The notes under the pieces: model-generated
What the model was told of the DNA's origin: nothing
The model's input: the letters and a program-made list of their open reading frames with translations, nothing else
The model's database searches: none
From: Streptomyces diastaticus subsp. diastaticus
GTDB lineage: Bacteria; Actinomycetota; Actinomycetes; Streptomycetales; Streptomycetaceae
Direction of reading: 5' to 3'
Length of the DNA: 64,000 nucleotides
Assembly (NCBI RefSeq): GCF_011170125.1
Contig: NZ_BLLN01000002.1
Coordinates: forward strand, 1,149,501 to 1,213,500
Made by a program: the position numbers and the translations under genes
In this document: in pieces, positions 10,070-57,469 of the stretch
How positions within the stretch are numbered: position 1 is the first letter of the stretch
How the letters are laid out: every line of letters begins with the position of its first letter

Positions 10070-13000
10070 GCCGGCCAGCCGGTCGACCTCGGCCTGGCCG
10101 AGGCCGACCAGCGGGAAGTCGGAGGGCGAGCAGCCGCCCGCGCCGGGCTCGACGCAGTGCGCGACGAACGCCTCCAGTTCGGCGAAGAAGCGGTCGGCGA
10201 GGGCGCGGACCGTCTCCTCGCGGTGCAGACCCGGCGAGTAGGTCCAGGCGAAGGTGAGCCGGCCGTCCTCGATGCCGCCGACGACGTCCAGGAGGTGGGT
10301 GCGGCGCTCGCGGCCGCTCCGGTCGCCGCCCGCGTCCGGCAGCTCGGCGGCGTACAGCCCGGCCGGGGCGGACGGCGCCCCCTCGGCGCTGGACGGCGCC
10401 ACCACGTCGAACTGGCCGTGGTAGTTGAACGAGATCCGCGGCTCGGGAAGTTCGCGGACCGCGTCGGCGGCGGTGCCGGCGGCGCCGAGATGGCGCAGGG
10501 CGCCGTGGCCGACACCCCGGTCGGGGACGGCCCGCAGCTGCTCCTTGACCGCCCGCACCGACTCCTTCCAGTCCTCGCCGGGCGGCAGCGCGGGGGCGAA
10601 CGGGTAGAGCGAGGTGAACCAGCCGACCGTGCGGGTCAGGTCGACGTCGTCGAAGAGTTCCTCGCGGCCGTGGCCCTCCAGGGCGACGGCCACCCGGTCC
10701 TGCCCGGTCCAGCCACGCAGGGCGCGGGCCAGCGCGGTCAGCAGGACCTCCTCGGTACGGGTGCGGTAGACCGCCGGGACCCGGCGCAGCAGGGCGGTGG
10801 TCCGTTCGGCGCTGAGGGAGCCGAGGAGGGTCCGTTCCTCGCCGACGGTCCGGGAACCGCCGGGGGTGTCCAGGGGCAGCTCGGTCGTCGCGCCCTCCAG
10901 GGCGGTACGCCAGTAGGCGGCCTGCGCGTCGAAGCCGCCGTCCGCGACATGGGTCGCGAGCCGGTCGGCCCACTGGACGACGGAGGTGGTCTTCGGGCCG
11001 AGGTCGGGCGTCCGGCCGGTGGCGAGCTGCCGGTACGCCGTCTCCAGATCGGCGAGGAGGACCCGCCAGGAGACGCCGTCCACCACCAGGTGGTGCGCGG
11101 TGAACTGCGCCCGGAGCGGCCGCTCGTCACCGTCCACGCCGATCAGTACACGGAAGAGCGGCCCGGCGGGACCGGTCCCCGCCGGGACCCGGGCGGCCTG
11201 CTCCCGCCAGGCGGCGTCCACGTCCTCGGCGCCGGTCAGGTCGTACGTCCGGAAGACCGCGTCCAGGTCGGCGTCCGGGAGGATCGTCGCCGTGGCGGCG
11301 GTGTCCGGGCCCGGCGCGGTGAAGACGGTGCGCAGGGCGTCATGGTGGGCGAGGACGGCACCGACCGCCGAGCGGAGGTGCCCCAGACCGGTCCCGGCGC
11401 GCAGCTCGAACGCCATCGACATGGCGAAGTGGTCCGGGGCCACCGGGTGGTGGGCGAAGAACCACTCGCGGATCGGGGTGGTGCCGACCGGCCCGGTCAC
11501 CGTGGACTGCTCGGCCGCCACCCGCGTCGCCGCGTCGGCGCCGGACGCTCCGGCGACGGCGGCGAGGGCGGCCACGGTCTGGCGGGCGAAGACGTCCCGC
11601 GAGGAGAGGTCGAGCCCTGCCCGGCGTGCCTTGGCCACCACCTGGATGGAGAGGATCGAGTCGCCACCCAGGTCGAAGAAGTTGTCGTGCGCGCCGACCC
11701 GTTCGACGCCCAGCACCTCGGCCCAGACGTCGGCGAGGACGGTCTCCGGTCCCGGCCGGGGCGCGGTGTACGCGCAGTCGGCCGCGGGCGGGGCGGGCAG
11801 CGCCGCCCGGTCGGTCTTGCCGTGGGCGTTGAGCGGCAGCCGCTCCAGCGCCACGAAGGCCGAGGGGACCATGTACTCGGGCAGGACCGCCGCCGCGTGC
11901 TCCCGCAGCACCGCCGGGTCGGCCGCGCCGGACGCCGCCGGGACGACGTACGCCACCAGCCGCACCGAACCCGCGGCGGGGCCCTCGCCGGGGCGGGCGT
12001 CCACCACGACCTGCGCCACGGAGGCGTGCCGGGCGAGGACGTTCTCGATCTCGCGGGGCTCCACCCGGAATCCGCGCACCTTCAGCTGGTCGTCGCCGCG
12101 CGCCACGTACTCCAGCGCGCCGTCGGCGCGGCGGCGCACCACGTCACCGGTCCGGTACAGGCGCCCGCCGCCGCCGAAGGGGTCGGCGACGAAGGCGGCC
12201 GAGGTCAGCCCGGGCCGGTCCGCGTAGCCGCGCGCCAGCCCACTGCCGGCCACGTACAGCTCACCCGGCACCCCGACCGGGACCGGGCGCAGCCAGGCGT
12301 CCAGGACGTGCGCCTCGGCGGCGGTCACCGGGGTGCCGATGGGCGGGGTAGCGGGGCCGGCGCTGAGCGGTGCGCTCATGGTGGCGCAGACGGAGGTCTC
12401 GGTCGGGCCGTACGCGTTGACCATGGTGCGGCCCGGCGCGTAACGCTGCACCGTCTCCGGCGGGCAGGCCTCGCCCGCCACCACCAGCACCGGTGGCAGG
12501 TCCGCCGGGTCCAGCGCGGCCACCAGGGCGGGCGGCAACGTCGCGTGGGTGACGCCCGCGGCGGCGACGACGGGGCCGAGCCTGCTGCCCCAGTCGGTGG
12601 TGGCCGACCCCGGCTCCGGCTCCTCGACGACCAGGGTCGCGCCGGTCAGCAGCGCCATCGACAGCTCCCACCAGGAGGCGTCGAAACCGGGCGAGGCGAA
12701 CTGCAGGACCCGCGAGCCCGGGCCGGCGCCGAGACGGTCCGCCTGGGTGGCGGCCAGCGCGGAGAGCCCGGCGTGGGTGACGGTCACGCCCTTGGGGCGG
12801 CCGGTCGAGCCGGAGGTGTAGATGACGTACGCCCCCGCCGTGAGCGGGACGTCCGGCAGGGCGGCGCCGTCCGGGGCGGGGGAGGCGGCGCCGGCGGAGG
12901 CGTCGGGCTCGTCGAGGAGGACGACGGAGAGCCGGGCCGGGTCCGGCAGGCGCCCGGCCGCGCGCAGTTCCCGGGCCCGCTCCCGGTGGGTCAGCAGGAC

Positions 13001-16000
13001 GCGGGCCCCGCAGTCCGCGAGGACGTAGCCGGTGCGGTCGGCCGGATAGGACGGGTCGACCGGCACGAAGGCCGCCCCCGCCTTGAGCACCGCCAGCACC
13101 GAGACGACGTGGTCGACCGAGCGGGGCAGCAGCAGCGCCACCCGCGCCTCGGTGCCGACGCCCGCCCGGACCAGGCGGCGGGCGAGGCGGTCGGCGCGCT
13201 CGTCCAGCTCGCGGTAGGTGAGGGTGGCGCCCCCGGCCACGGCCAGGGCGGGCGCGTCGGGGGTGGCCTCGACCCGGCGGGCGAAGAGGGCCGGGGCGCT
13301 GAGCGTGGGCACCTCGGGCAGCGGCGCGGGCCCGGGGGCCGGCGCCGCCTCGTCGGGGAGGGCGGGCAGGGCCAGCAGCGGGGTGCCGGGCGCCGTGAGG
13401 GCGGCCTCGGCCAGCCGCAGCCACCAGCGGGAGAGCCGGGCGGCGGTGGCCGCGTCGAAGAGGCCGGTGTTGTACTCGATGCCCGCCAGCAGCGCGCCGC
13501 CCTCCTCGCGGAACCCGAAGGTGAGGTCGAACTGGGCGGTGTCCCGCGCCACCTCCAGGGGGGCCACGTCGAGCCCCGGCAGGGCGAGCGGCTGCTCGTC
13601 CGGGGTGTTCTGGAGGCTCACCATCGCCTGCACCAGCGGGGTGCGGCTGGTGTCGCGGTCCGGGGCGAGCCGGTCGACGAGCACGCTGAACGGCACGCCC
13701 TGGTGGGCGAAGGCGTCCAGCACCGTCCCGCGCACCCCGGCGAGCAGGCCGGAGAACGGCAGCCGCTCGTCGATCCGGGAGCGCAGCACCAGGGTGTTGA
13801 CGAAGAAGCCGACCAGTCCTTCGAGTTCGGCCCGGTCACGGCCGGAGACGGCCGTGCCCACCGCCACGTCCCGCTGCCCCGTCCACCGGGAGAGCAGGAG
13901 CTGGGTGACGGCGGTCAGCACCATGAACAGGCTGGCGCCCTCGCCGCGCCCGGCCGCGCGGAGCCGGGCCGCGAGGGCGTCGGGGATCTCGAAGGTGTGC
14001 AGGGCACCGGCGCTGGTGCGGACGGCGGGGCGGGGACGGTCGGTGGGCAGGGCCAGCGGCTCCAGCCCGGCCAGGGTCTTCGCCCAGTGCGCCACCTCGT
14101 CCTCGGCCACCGAGCGGCCGCGTTGCCAGGCGGCGTAGTCCGGGTACTGGAGGGGCAGTCCGGGCAGAGCCGCGTCCTCGCCGGTCACGGCGGCCGTGTA
14201 CAGGGCGCCCAGTTCGCGGGTGAGCACGCCCATGGACCAGCCGTCGGTGACGATGTGGTGCAGCGCGAGCACGAGGACGTGCTCCCGCGCCGACCCGCGG
14301 AGCAGCAGCACCCTCAGCAGCGGTCCCGTCCGCAGGTCGAAGGGCCGGGCGGCCTCGTGGCGTACGGCCTCGGCGAGCGTTGCCGCGCCGTCCTCGCCGG
14401 TGGGCGCCTCCACGATGCGGAACTCCACGGGCGGGCCGGCCGCCTCGTGCACCACCTGGACGCCGTGGCCCTCGACCGAGTCGAAGGTGGTGCGCAGCGC
14501 CTCGTGCCGGGCGACGAGGGCGGCGAAGGCGGCGCGGAGCGCGTCGGTGTCCAGCGGGCCGGTCAGCCGCAGCGCCTCCACCACGTTGTACTCGACGGTG
14601 GAACCGGCGAACTCCTCCAGGAACCAGAGGCGTTCCTGCGCGAAGGAGAGCGGCAGGTCGCCGTCGCGCGGGGCCGGGGCGATGGCCCCGGCGTCGAAGG
14701 CCGGCACGGTGGCCTCCGCCACCGTGGCGGCCAGCCCGGCGATGGTCGGTCGCTCGAACAGGGCGCGCGGGGACAGCTCCACCGCGCAGGCCGCCCGGAT
14801 GCGTGAGACGACTTGGAGGCTGGTGATGGAGTCGCCGCCGAGGGTGAAGAAGTTGTCGTGGATGCCGATGTGGGGGGTGTTGAGGACGTTGGTCCAGATG
14901 TGGGTGAGGGTGTGTTCGGTGGGGGTGGTGGGGGCGGTGTATGGGGTGCCCGGGGTGGGGTTGGGTGTGGGGAGGGCGCGGTGGTCGATTTTGCCGTTGG
15001 GGGTGAGGGGGAGGGTGTCGAGGGGGATGAAGGTGGTCGGGATCATGTAGTCCGGCAGGGTGGTGGCGAGGTGTGTGCGTAGTTCGTCTGGGTCGGTGGT
15101 GGTTCCGACGGTGTAGGCGATCAGGTGTTGGCTGCCGGTGGGGGTGGTTCGTGCGAGGACGTGGGCTTGGGTGATGTGGGGGTGGGTGAGGAGGGTGGTT
15201 TCGGTTTCGGTGGGTTCGATGCGGTGGCCGCGGATTTTGATTTGGGTGTCGGTGCGGCCGTGGAAGTGGATGCGGCCGTCGGGGTGGCGGGTGGCGAGGT
15301 CGCCGGTGCGGTAGAGGCGTTGTCCGGGGTGGTGGGGGTGGGGGATGAAGCGGGTGGCGGTGAGGGCGGGTTGGTGGTCGTAGCCGCGGGCGAGGCCGGT
15401 GCCGCCGAGGTAGAGCTCGCCGGGGATGCCGGTGGGGGTGGGGGTGAGGTTGGTGTCGAGGATGTAGGCGTGGGTGTTGTCCATGGGGCGGCCGAGGGGG
15501 ACGGGGTTGTGGGTGGTGTCGTGGGGGGTGAGGGGGCCGCTGATGGCGAAGGTGGTGGTTTCGGTGGGGCCGTAGGTGTGGACGAGGGTGAGGTGGGGGT
15601 TGGTGGTCTGGACGCGGTTCATGGTGGTGGGGGAGGCGGTTTCGCCGCCGGTCCAGAGTTCGTGGAGGCCGTGGAAGCAGGTGGGGTCTTCTTCGGCGAG
15701 GAGGTCGAAGAGGGCTTTGGTGAGGAAGAGTGAGGTGACGCCGTTGGTGATGGCTTGGCGGATGGTGGGTGCGGTGATGTCGTGGTCGGCGATGGTGAGG
15801 GTGTTGCCGTTGAGGAGGGGGGTCCAGATTTCGTGGGTGGCGGCGTCGAAGGAGTGGGGGGAGTGGAGGAGGAGGTGTTGGTGGGCGCCGTTTTTCCAGT
15901 GGGTGTCGGCGGTGAGGGCGGTGATGTCGTGGTGGGTGATGGCGACGCCTTTGGGCTTGCCGGTGGAGCCCGAGGTGTACATGACGTAGGCCAGTGAGTC

Positions 16001-17902
16001 GGGGTGGATGGTGGCTGGTGGCCGGTGGTCTGTTGTGGGTGGGGTGGTGACGTGGAGGGTGGGGGTGCCGCAGAGGTGGGTGTGGTTCTGGTCGGTGAGG
16101 ATGAGGGTGGTGTGGCTGCGGGTGAGGATGTCGCGGGTGCGGTTTTCGGGGTTGGCGGGGTGGAGGGGGATGTAGGTGCCGCCGGTTTTGAGGATGGCGA
16201 GGATGGCGGTGATGAGGTCGGCGGAGCGGTTGAGGTGGAGGGCGACGCGGGATTCGGTGGTGATGCCTCGTTCGGCGAGGGCGCGGGCGAGGTGTTCGGC
16301 GCGGGTGTCGAGTTCGGCGTAGGTGAGGGTGCCGGTGCTGGTGTGGAGGGCGATGGTGTGGGGGGTTTGTGCGACGTGGGTGGCGAAGGCGGCGGTGACG
16401 GTGGTGGGGGGTGTGTCGGTGGTGGGGCCGTGGGCGGCGGTCAGGGCTTCGGCGTGTTCGGCGGGGCTGAGCATCGAGAGGTTCCGCAGGGGCTGGTCGG
16501 GGTCGCTGGTGGCCAGGCCGGTGGCCAGTTCCCGCCAGTGCGTGGCCATCCGGGCCACCGTCCCCGCGTCATACAGATCCGTGCTGTACTCGACGGCGCC
16601 GACCAGCGTGCCGTCCGCCGCCTCCTCGAACTCGAACATGAGGTCGAAGGGGAGGGAGTCGCGGGAGACGCTGAGCGGCTCGGCCTCCAGACCGGGGAAG
16701 ACGGGCGCGGATCCCGTCGCGCCCTGGAGCACCACCATGGCCTGGACGAGGGGCATCCGGCCCGGGTCGCGTTCGGGCGCGACCGCGTCCACCACCCGGT
16801 CGAAGGGGACCTCCTGGTGGTCGAAGGCCTCCAGCACCGTGGTCCTGGTCGCCGCGAGGAAGTCGCCGACCGTGGCCGCGCCGTCCACGTCGGCGCGCAG
16901 CACCAGCGTATGGACGAAGAAGCCTACGAGGTCCTCCAGTTCGGGCCGGTCGCGGCCGGCGGTGACCGTGCCGAGGGCCACGTCCCGCTGCCCGCTCCAG
17001 CGGCCGAGGAGCAGCTGGGTGGCGGCGGTCAGCAGCATGAAGAGGCTGGCGCCGTGCTCCCGGCCGAGCCGGGCCAGCCCGGTGGCGGTCGCGGCCGGGA
17101 CGGCGAAGGTGTGGACCGCGCCGGTCCCGGTCCGCACCGAGGGACGCGGGCGGTCGCAGGGCAGCTCCAGCGGCTCCAGACCGGCCAGCCGCTCCTTCCA
17201 GTACGCCAGCCCCTCGCCCGGCCCCGTGTCGTCGGCCAGGCGGTCGCGCTGCCAGGCGGCGAAGTCGGCGTACTGGACCGGGAGCGGGGGCAGCGAAGGT
17301 TCGAAGCCGTCCAGTTCGGCGGCGTAGCAGGTGGCGAGTTCACCGGTGAGGACGTCCAGGGAGCGGCCGTCGCTGACGATGTGGTGCATCGAGAGCAGCA
17401 GGGCGTGCCGGTCGGCGCCGAGCCGCAGCAGCAGGACGCGCAGGAGCGGCCCCTTCCGCAGGTCGAACGGGGTCAGCAGCCGGGCGCGCAGGAACGTGTC
17501 CGCGTCCTCGCCCGCCGGCAGTTCCGCCTGCTCCACCGGGACCTCCAGCACGGGGTGCACGATCTGCACGACCCTGCCGTCGACCGCGTCGAAGGTGGTC
17601 CGCAGCGCCTCGTGCCGGGCCACCACCCGCGCCACCGCCCGCTCCAGCGCTCCGGTGTCCAGCGCGCCCGTCAGACGCAGCGCGAGACCGGAGTTGTACT
17701 CCACCCCGCCCGGGTTGTACTCCGCCAGGAACCACAGCCGCCGCTGGGCGAACGAGGCGGGCAGTTCGCCGGTGCGGTCGGCCGGGCGGATGGCGTGCGG
17801 GTCGGCGACCACCGCCTGCCCGGACATGCGGGCGCGCAGCAGTGCCTGCATGTCCGCCGGCAGCGCGCTGATCCGGCTCTCCCGCGACGAGGGCGTGGTC
17901 AT
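5558..17902 (-). CDS. surD: Surugamide A synthetase SurD: three-module NRPS (Ile6, D-Phe7, D-Leu8), ends in epimerisation domain
   Basis: The protein has 4114 residues. Domain order is C (45-480), A (490-980), carrier (Ser1025); C (1085-1520), A (1535-2035), carrier (Ser2082), E (2140-2590); C (2620-3050), A (3080-3570), carrier (Ser3618), E (3680-4114). Pocket codes read by aligning to the GrsA core are DAHFWGTTFK, DAWTVAAVCK (a well-known Phe code) and DALLFGAVVK. With the two E domains these give Ile, D-Phe, D-Leu, the last three residues of surugamide A. The first C is of the type that accepts an L-residue (SFAQRRLWF), as needed after Lys-loaded SurA. The third has [13 protein letters not shown], typical of C domains following an E. 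There is no thioesterase, so release needs a separate enzyme. The N-terminus ([15 protein letters not shown]) looks like a docking helix and resembles that of SurC. The ATG at 17902 has GGGAG seven bases upstream. The gene name rests on matching the module order to the known peptide. Confidence 0.9.
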   Translation of the reverse strand: MTTPSSRESRISALPADMQALLRARMSGQAVVADPHAIRPADRTGELPASFAQRRLWFLAEYNPGGVEYNSGLALRLTGALDTGALERAVARVVARHEALRTTFDAVDGRVVQIVHPVLEVPVEQAELPAGEDADTFLRARLLTPFDLRKGPLLRVLLLRLGADRHALLLSMHHIVSDGRSLDVLTGELATCYAAELDGFEPSLPPLPVQYADFAAWQRDRLADDTGPGEGLAYWKERLAGLEPLELPCDRPRPSVRTGTGAVHTFAVPAATATGLARLGREHGASLFMLLTAATQLLLGRWSGQRDVALGTVTAGRDRPELEDLVGFFVHTLVLRADVDGAATVGDFLAATRTTVLEAFDHQEVPFDRVVDAVAPERDPGRMPLVQAMVVLQGATGSAPVFPGLEAEPLSVSRDSLPFDLMFEFEEAADGTLVGAVEYSTDLYDAGTVARMATHWRELATGLATSDPDQPLRNLSMLSPAEHAEALTAAHGPTTDTPPTTVTAAFATHVAQTPHTIALHTSTGTLTYAELDTRAEHLARALAERGITTESRVALHLNRSADLITAILAILKTGGTYIPLHPANPENRTRDILTRSHTTLILTDQNHTHLCGTPTLHVTTPPTTDHRPPATIHPDSLAYVMYTSGSTGKPKGVAITHHDITALTADTHWKNGAHQHLLLHSPHSFDAATHEIWTPLLNGNTLTIADHDITAPTIRQAITNGVTSLFLTKALFDLLAEEDPTCFHGLHELWTGGETASPTTMNRVQTTNPHLTLVHTYGPTETTTFAISGPLTPHDTTHNPVPLGRPMDNTHAYILDTNLTPTPTGIPGELYLGGTGLARGYDHQPALTATRFIPHPHHPGQRLYRTGDLATRHPDGRIHFHGRTDTQIKIRGHRIEPTETETTLLTHPHITQAHVLARTTPTGSQHLIAYTVGTTTDPDELRTHLATTLPDYMIPTTFIPLDTLPLTPNGKIDHRALPTPNPTPGTPYTAPTTPTEHTLTHIWTNVLNTPHIGIHDNFFTLGGDSITSLQVVSRIRAACAVELSPRALFERPTIAGLAATVAEATVPAFDAGAIAPAPRDGDLPLSFAQERLWFLEEFAGSTVEYNVVEALRLTGPLDTDALRAAFAALVARHEALRTTFDSVEGHGVQVVHEAAGPPVEFRIVEAPTGEDGAATLAEAVRHEAARPFDLRTGPLLRVLLLRGSAREHVLVLALHHIVTDGWSMGVLTRELGALYTAAVTGEDAALPGLPLQYPDYAAWQRGRSVAEDEVAHWAKTLAGLEPLALPTDRPRPAVRTSAGALHTFEIPDALAARLRAAGRGEGASLFMVLTAVTQLLLSRWTGQRDVAVGTAVSGRDRAELEGLVGFFVNTLVLRSRIDERLPFSGLLAGVRGTVLDAFAHQGVPFSVLVDRLAPDRDTSRTPLVQAMVSLQNTPDEQPLALPGLDVAPLEVARDTAQFDLTFGFREEGGALLAGIEYNTGLFDAATAARLSRWWLRLAEAALTAPGTPLLALPALPDEAAPAPGPAPLPEVPTLSAPALFARRVEATPDAPALAVAGGATLTYRELDERADRLARRLVRAGVGTEARVALLLPRSVDHVVSVLAVLKAGAAFVPVDPSYPADRTGYVLADCGARVLLTHRERARELRAAGRLPDPARLSVVLLDEPDASAGAASPAPDGAALPDVPLTAGAYVIYTSGSTGRPKGVTVTHAGLSALAATQADRLGAGPGSRVLQFASPGFDASWWELSMALLTGATLVVEEPEPGSATTDWGSRLGPVVAAAGVTHATLPPALVAALDPADLPPVLVVAGEACPPETVQRYAPGRTMVNAYGPTETSVCATMSAPLSAGPATPPIGTPVTAAEAHVLDAWLRPVPVGVPGELYVAGSGLARGYADRPGLTSAAFVADPFGGGGRLYRTGDVVRRRADGALEYVARGDDQLKVRGFRVEPREIENVLARHASVAQVVVDARPGEGPAAGSVRLVAYVVPAASGAADPAVLREHAAAVLPEYMVPSAFVALERLPLNAHGKTDRAALPAPPAADCAYTAPRPGPETVLADVWAEVLGVERVGAHDNFFDLGGDSILSIQVVAKARRAGLDLSSRDVFARQTVAALAAVAGASGADAATRVAAEQSTVTGPVGTTPIREWFFAHHPVAPDHFAMSMAFELRAGTGLGHLRSAVGAVLAHHDALRTVFTAPGPDTAATATILPDADLDAVFRTYDLTGAEDVDAAWREQAARVPAGTGPAGPLFRVLIGVDGDERPLRAQFTAHHLVVDGVSWRVLLADLETAYRQLATGRTPDLGPKTTSVVQWADRLATHVADGGFDAQAAYWRTALEGATTELPLDTPGGSRTVGEERTLLGSLSAERTTALLRRVPAVYRTRTEEVLLTALARALRGWTGQDRVAVALEGHGREELFDDVDLTRTVGWFTSLYPFAPALPPGEDWKESVRAVKEQLRAVPDRGVGHGALRHLGAAGTAADAVRELPEPRISFNYHGQFDVVAPSSAEGAPSAPAGLYAAELPDAGGDRSGRERRTHLLDVVGGIEDGRLTFAWTYSPGLHREETVRALADRFFAELEAFVAHCVEPGAGGCSPSDFPLVGLGQAEVDRLAGDGRNVADLCPLTPLQAGMLFHTLDGPGTEAYLEQFSCVLDGVRDTGALGRAWQRVVERSDALRSSVAWEAADQPVRIVHREVVLPLEVADWTGRTEDERAAALAEVLAEERRRGLDLTTAPLTRVLLARLDEDRVQLVWTFHHLLLDGWSSAALLADVVAEYAALTGSGPGAAPRGPFRDYLGWLAGRDHAEGRAYWRERLAGFTEPVALPADRPVPRGHRGRSTARVEVPLTPEAGTRATAFARRHRVTPNALVQGAWSLLLAQHGGARDVVFGATVSGRPAELPGAEEILGLFINTLPVRVDTAPGLRVGDWLAAIQRDAAEAGRHEYVALRDIATELPPGTALFDTLLVFENYPVDADGAARHGVHLREVEAVEATNYPLTLIAGAGAGAGAEGTGLSLTLAYDPELFDASTADRLAAGLARLVEEVCADPDRVLGEIPAVSAEEEHDARRRGTGPAARPPVPLGTWFARRAAARPDAPAVQAGATVLSYAEVDDRADRLARLLRGRGVGAETRVAVLLPKSAAWAPAVLGVVRAGGVYVPVDPAWPADRLRHVLTDCGAALLLTDSAHAATRAPDGPPVLLVDDPAVTGELARLPSGAPGVVVPASGAAYLIYTSGSTGRPKGVVVPHTGLTSLAASLTGAGGAVAGASARVLQLASPGFDASVLELLLAFGSGGTLVLPSADGPLAGEELARVVEEERVTHALIPPTVLASVPPGRMPGLSTLFTGGEACGPELVRQWADGRVLVNAYGPTETTVVASMSGRLTGATDAPPPIGAPVTGAAVRVLDARLRPVPVGAPGELYVAGAVLARGYLGRPALTATRFVADPAGGGGRLYRTGDLVRWRADGRLEYVGRADDQVKIRGLRIELGEIEATLTRHPAVRQAAVTVREDRPGVRRIVAYVVPEPGAAAAPDAETLRAFAGTSLPAYMLPAAFVTLAGLPVNASGKTDRRALPAPGDEGGRTAAHVAPRTETERVLCRIWAEVLGVDRVGVHDSFFALGGDSILSIQVVSRARRAGLHMYTRDVFVGQTVAGLAAEADAARAADTPAGEESEAGPLPPVPVAEWFFATHPEAPAHFDMTMSFTLAPGTDPAALRLAVGALLARHGMLRAVYAQEPGTGRWTGRVLAELSPEAVLTVHDLTTAPDQEAAWEALLTDAQSGFRLDSGPLFRVLYGERGASSQPWLSLVAHHLVVDGVSWRILLDDLEAAYAQAASGSGPVAPRERTSSVRQWAELLARHVAEGGFDDQLDHWREANEAASDPLPVDHPGAPNTGAELTGTATTLSAEHTHALLNLAPGHYRTQINDLLLAALARVLADWTGRPRTAVALESHGREDLFDTVDLSGTVGWFTAIHPVVLAAPAATDWPTTVRAVKRHLRTVPDHGVGYGALRHLSAPDSPARALLDGPGPQLSFNYLGRFDLAAGTPGSGLIHAELDIAGRDFALGETRPHLIDVAAVVQHGRLTTTWSYSHAQYDAPTITRLSTAYTRALEEIATSCLPG
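10070..14689 (-). other. SurD module 7: C-A-carrier-E, D-Phe
   Basis: Pocket code DAWTVAAVCK is the classic Phe code. The condensation site is HHIVTDG and the carrier Ser codon is at 11657-11659. The E domain has [11 protein letters not shown] and [12 protein letters not shown]. The C domain has the L-donor form ([10 protein letters not shown]), as expected after a module without E. Confidence 0.9.
14690..17902 (-). other. SurD module 6: C-A-carrier, Ile (near-copy of the Ile4 domain in SurA)
   Basis: Pocket code DAHFWGTTFK; carrier Ser codon at 14828-14830. The C site reads HHIVSDGRS. The A domain and the start of the carrier are a 99.7% copy of SurA module 4. The branched-chain character (TTF ending, Trp at position 299) fits Ile, and Val can also occur there in surugamides B-E. 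Confidence 0.8.
14802..16588. repeat. 1787-bp near-perfect repeat, copy 1 (Ile6 A domain, surD)
   Basis: The partner is 59001-60787 in surA, at a constant offset of 44,199 bp and in the same orientation. By eye only five bases differ: 14949, 14950, 14951, 14953 and 15805. The repeat runs from the last ~45 residues of the C domain, across the whole A domain, to just past the carrier Ser. Both edges are sharp. Confidence 0.95.
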
Positions 17903-17945
17903 CTGGAATCTCCCTGTGGGACGTGGACGAGGTGGAGGGGAGGGG

Positions 17946-17979
17946 GCACCGGCCCCGTCCGTGACGACGGGGCCGGTGC
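17946..17979 (-). terminator. Perfect hairpin between surC and surD
   Basis: Arms 17946-17959 and 17966-17979 make a 14-bp perfect stem with a 6-nt loop. It begins 18 nt past the surC stop and ends 43 nt before the surD ATG. It may be a terminator, a partial terminator that sets SurD level, or an mRNA stability element. Confidence 0.65.
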
Positions 17980-17997
17980 GGGCCGGGAGCGGGGCGG

Positions 17998-41169
<23,172 letters not shown>

Positions 41170-41221
41170 GGAAGGCTCCCATTCGTGAGAGGGAAAGGCG
41201 GTGAAAAAGGCGCGCGAACGC

Positions 41222-41258
41222 CGTCGACGGGCCGGGGACTTCACCCGGCCCGTCGACG
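41222..41258 (-). terminator. Perfect hairpin between surB and surC
   Basis: Arms 41222-41236 and 41244-41258 form a 15-bp perfect stem with a 7-nt loop. On the minus strand a T5 run follows about 12 nt later. The hairpin starts 64 nt past the surB stop and ends 52 nt before the surC ATG. It suggests termination or attenuation, so surC may have its own promoter in the short gap. Confidence 0.65.
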
Positions 41259-41322
41259 CCCACGCACATGAAACGGTGGAGTTGCTCGACCCTTCAGCAG
41301 GTCACAGCGTTGCTAGAGGCTT

Positions 41323-54162
<12,840 letters not shown>

Positions 54163-54247
54163 GAATCCCCCTGGGGCTGGTACCTGCACGGTGCTGGGTG
54201 TTGCGGCGTCTGCTCGGTCTGCTGCGGCGGTGCCGCTCCCTCGTCGC

Positions 54248-57200
54248 TCACTGCCGCATCGCCTCCTCCAGCTCCCGGAGGACACGCTCCTCCACGGCGG
54301 CGGTCAGCCCGGCGACGGTCGGCGCGTCGTAGAAGTCGCGGACGGAGAGGGCCACGCCGAAGGCGGCCCGGACGCGGGAGGTGACCTGGAGGAGCTGGAT
54401 GGAGTTGCCGCCCAGGTCGAAGAAGTCGTCCTCGGCGCCGACACGGTCCTGCCCGAGGACCTCCCGCCAGATCCCGGCGAGTGCCTCCTCGCCCGGCGTA
54501 CGCGGTGCGACGTACTCGGTGCCGCCCCGCTCCGCCGGGTCGGGCTCGGGCAGTGCCCGGCGGTCCACCTTGCCGTTGGCGTTGAGCGGCAGGGCGTCCA
54601 GCTCGACCAGGACGGCCGGGACCATGTACGCCGGGACGCGGGCCTTGAGGTGCGCGCGCAGCCCCGCCGGGTCGAAGGGGTGGCCCGCACGCGGCACGGC
54701 GTAGCCGACCAGGCGGATGTCGCCGCGCGCGTCGCGGCCCGGCGCGACCACGGCGGCCGTCACCGACGGGTGGGAGCGCAGGGCCGTCTCGACCTCGCCG
54801 GGCTCCACGCGGAAACCGCGGACCTTCACCTGCTGGTCGGCACGGCCCGCGAACTCCACGGTGCCGTCCGGCAGGTACCGGGCGCGGTCACCGGTGAGGT
54901 AGAGGCGGCCGCCGGGCTCCGCGCCGAACGGGTCGGCGACGAACCGGGTGGCGGTCAGCCCCGGCCGGTTGCGGTAGCCGCGCGCCACGCTGGGCCCGCC
55001 GATGTACAGGTCACCGGTGACCCCGGCCGGCACCGGCCGCATCGCCGCGTCCAGCAGGTACATGCGCACCCCCGGGTTGGGCCGCCCGATCGGCACGCCC
55101 GGGGTGTCGGGCAGCGCGTCGGGCGCCACCGGGTACAGGCAGGACTCGACGGTCGCCTCCGTCACGCCGTACGTGTTGAGGACGGTGGTCCCCTCGGCGG
55201 TGCGGGCCAGCAGCCTGCGGCAGTCGTCGGTGCGCCACAGGTCGGCGCCGGCCGCCAGGACCCGCAGTTCCGGCAGGCGCGCCCCGCGCCGTTCGGCCTC
55301 GTCGGCCACCGCGGTGACCAGCGCCGGGACCGTGTCCAGGTGGGTGACGCGGGCCTCGGTCAGCAGGTCGAGCAGGCGGGCGGGGTCGGCGACCGTCTCG
55401 GCCGGGGCGATCACCAGGGTGCCGCCGTGGCAGAGGGCGTGCACCAGGTCGGAGACGAACACGTCGAAGGAGAAGCTGGCGACGTTGAGCTGGCGCGCCG
55501 GCGCCCGCCCCGGCTCCGGCGTGAAGCCGTACGCCGTGTCCCACGAGGCGGCGCCGTGCACGACGCTGCCGTGCTCGACCTGCACGCCCTTGGGCCGGCC
55601 GGTCGACCCGGAGGTGTAGATGACGTACGCGAGGTCGCGCGGGGTCACCCCGGTCTCCGGCACCCGGGCGGGCCGGGTGGCGATCCGGTCCGCCTCCGCG
55701 TCCAGGGAGAGCACGGGCACGCGCGCGGCGGGCAGGCGGGCGGCGAGCGCGTCACGGGTGAGGACGAGGACGGCCCCGCTGTCGGACAGCACGTACTCCA
55801 GCCGGTCGGCCGGGTGCGCCGCGTCGAGCGGGACGTAGGCGCCGCCCGCCTTGAGGACGGCGAGCAGTGCCACGACCAGCTCCACTCCGCGCTCCAGGCA
55901 GATCGCGACGACCGCGCCCGGCCCGACGCCGTGGGCGACCAGGTGGTGGGCGAGCCGGCCGGCGCGCTCCTCCAGCTCCGCGTAGGTCAGCGAGTCCGGG
56001 CCCGAGGCCACCGCCTCGGCGCCGGGCGCGCGGCGGGCCTGGGCGGCGATCAGCTCGTGCAGGCAGGCCTCGCGCGGGTACGGCACGGGGGCTCCGCTCC
56101 AGCCGCCCGGCGCCAGCAGCTCCCGCTCCTGCTCGCCGGTGAGCGAGGGGAGCGCGGCGGGCGGCAGTTGGGCGTGGTCGGGCATCCCGGCCAGTAGCAC
56201 CGACAGGTGGCGGGCGAGGTGGCCGATCCGCTCCGCCCCGAAGAGGGACGGGTCGTAGGCGAGGTCCAGCGCCAGCCGGTCGCCGTCGGTGTACGCGGTG
56301 AGGTCCAGCGCGTAACTCGTGGTGTCGACCGCCGACACCTCGGAGATCGACAGGCCGTGGACGGCGGCCGCGGCCTCGTTGTCCGGGTAGTTCTCGAAGA
56401 CCACCAGCGACTCGAAGAGCTCGGCGCCCGCCGGGAGTTCGGAGACCTCCCGGATCTCCCGCAGGGCCAGGTGCTCGAAGGCGCGGGCCTCGGCCTGCTC
56501 GCGCTGGAGGCGCCGCAGCCAGTCGAGCAGCGTCTCGCCCTCCTCGGCGGCGCGGACCCGGACGGGCAGCGTGTTGAGGAAGTTGCCGACGGTCGACTCC
56601 ATGCCGGGCAGTTCCGCCGGGCGGCCGGAGACGGTGGCGCCGAAGCAGACGTCCCCCTCCCCGGCGTGCCGGGCGAGCAGGAGCGCCCAGGCGCCCTGCA
56701 CCACCGAGTTGAGGGTGAGGTGGTGGCGGGCGGCCATCGCGGACAGCGCCCTCGCCCGCTCCTCGGTCAGCCCGACGCGGACGCGCGCCGCGGCGTGCGC
56801 GCGGTGGCCGGGCGCGGGGCGCCGGTCGTGGGGGAGCGGCGTCGGGGCGTCGAACCCGGCCAGCGCCCGCGTCCAGTACGCCCGGGCCGCCCGCCCGTCC
56901 TGACGCCGCAGCCACTCCACGTACGCGCTGAACGGCGGGCGGCTGAGCGGGGCCGGGGCCGTGCCGGTGCCGAGGGCGGCGTACTGGGCGAAGACGTCCT
57001 CGAAGATCCGGGTGGTGCTCCACCCGTCGAGGACGATGTGGTGGAAGGTCCAGACGACCCGTACGGCGTCCGGCCGGGCGCGTACCAGGACGAGCCGCAT
57101 CAGGGGACCGGCCGCCAGGTCGACACCCGCGGCCCGCTCCTCCTCGGCCAGCTCGGTCAGCGCGCCGGCCTGTTCCCCCTCCGGAAGACCCGTCCAGTCC

Positions 57201-57469
57201 AGGTGGCGGACGGTGAGCGGGGCGTGGTGGCGGACCACCTGGAGCGGTTCGGGCACGTCCTCCCAGACCAGGTGGGTGCGGAGCGCCGGGGTGGCGTCCA
57301 CCAGCCGCTGCCAGGCGGCGGCCAGGCGGAGCGGGTCCCCGGCGCCCTCCAGCAGGAACGACGCCTGGTCGAGGTAGACCCCGGGGTCGGCCAGGGTGTG
57401 CAACAACATGCCGCTCTGCATCGGGGTGAGCGGATAGACGTCCTCGACGGCGGCGGCCGCCGGCCCGGT
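54248..57469 (-). other. SurA module 5: C-A-carrier, Lys
   Basis: Pocket code DVSDAGTVEK with FDVFVSD at core A4 and YGVTE in place of YGPTE at core A5. The loop before A5 reads LAAGADLW instead of the GGE form. Carrier GGNSIQLL, Ser codon at 54401-54403. The C domain starts VYPLTPMQSGMLLH with HHIVLDGWS, matching the D-residue before it. Confidence 0.8.

Noticed and set aside
5477..14806. A 9-kb open frame on the plus strand opposite surD, and similar ones opposite surA, surB and surC
   Set aside because: High GC leaves few stops on the opposite strand. The translations are Gly/Arg/Ala/Val-rich without family motifs, whereas the minus strand shows complete NRPS domains throughout.
14940..16480. 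G/T-rich runs read as a minisatellite, CRISPR or G-quadruplex array
   Set aside because: There is no regular period or repeat-spacer pattern. The stretch encodes a complete A domain in frame, and the skew follows codon and amino-acid choice.
41170..41244. Upstream ATG for surC at 41244
   Set aside because: It would translate through part of the hairpin gap. The ATG at 41169 has GGGAG at normal spacing and gives an N-terminus matching SurD.
54163..54247. A missing C domain between surA and surB seen as a deletion or frameshift
   Set aside because: surA ends cleanly after its carrier and surB has a proper start and leader. The split-line explanation fits all junctions without damage.
54163..54285. 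Upstream ATG for surB at 54285
   Set aside because: It lies inside surA and adds an Arg/Ser/Gly-rich leader. The ATG at 54162 has a strong AGGGGG site.
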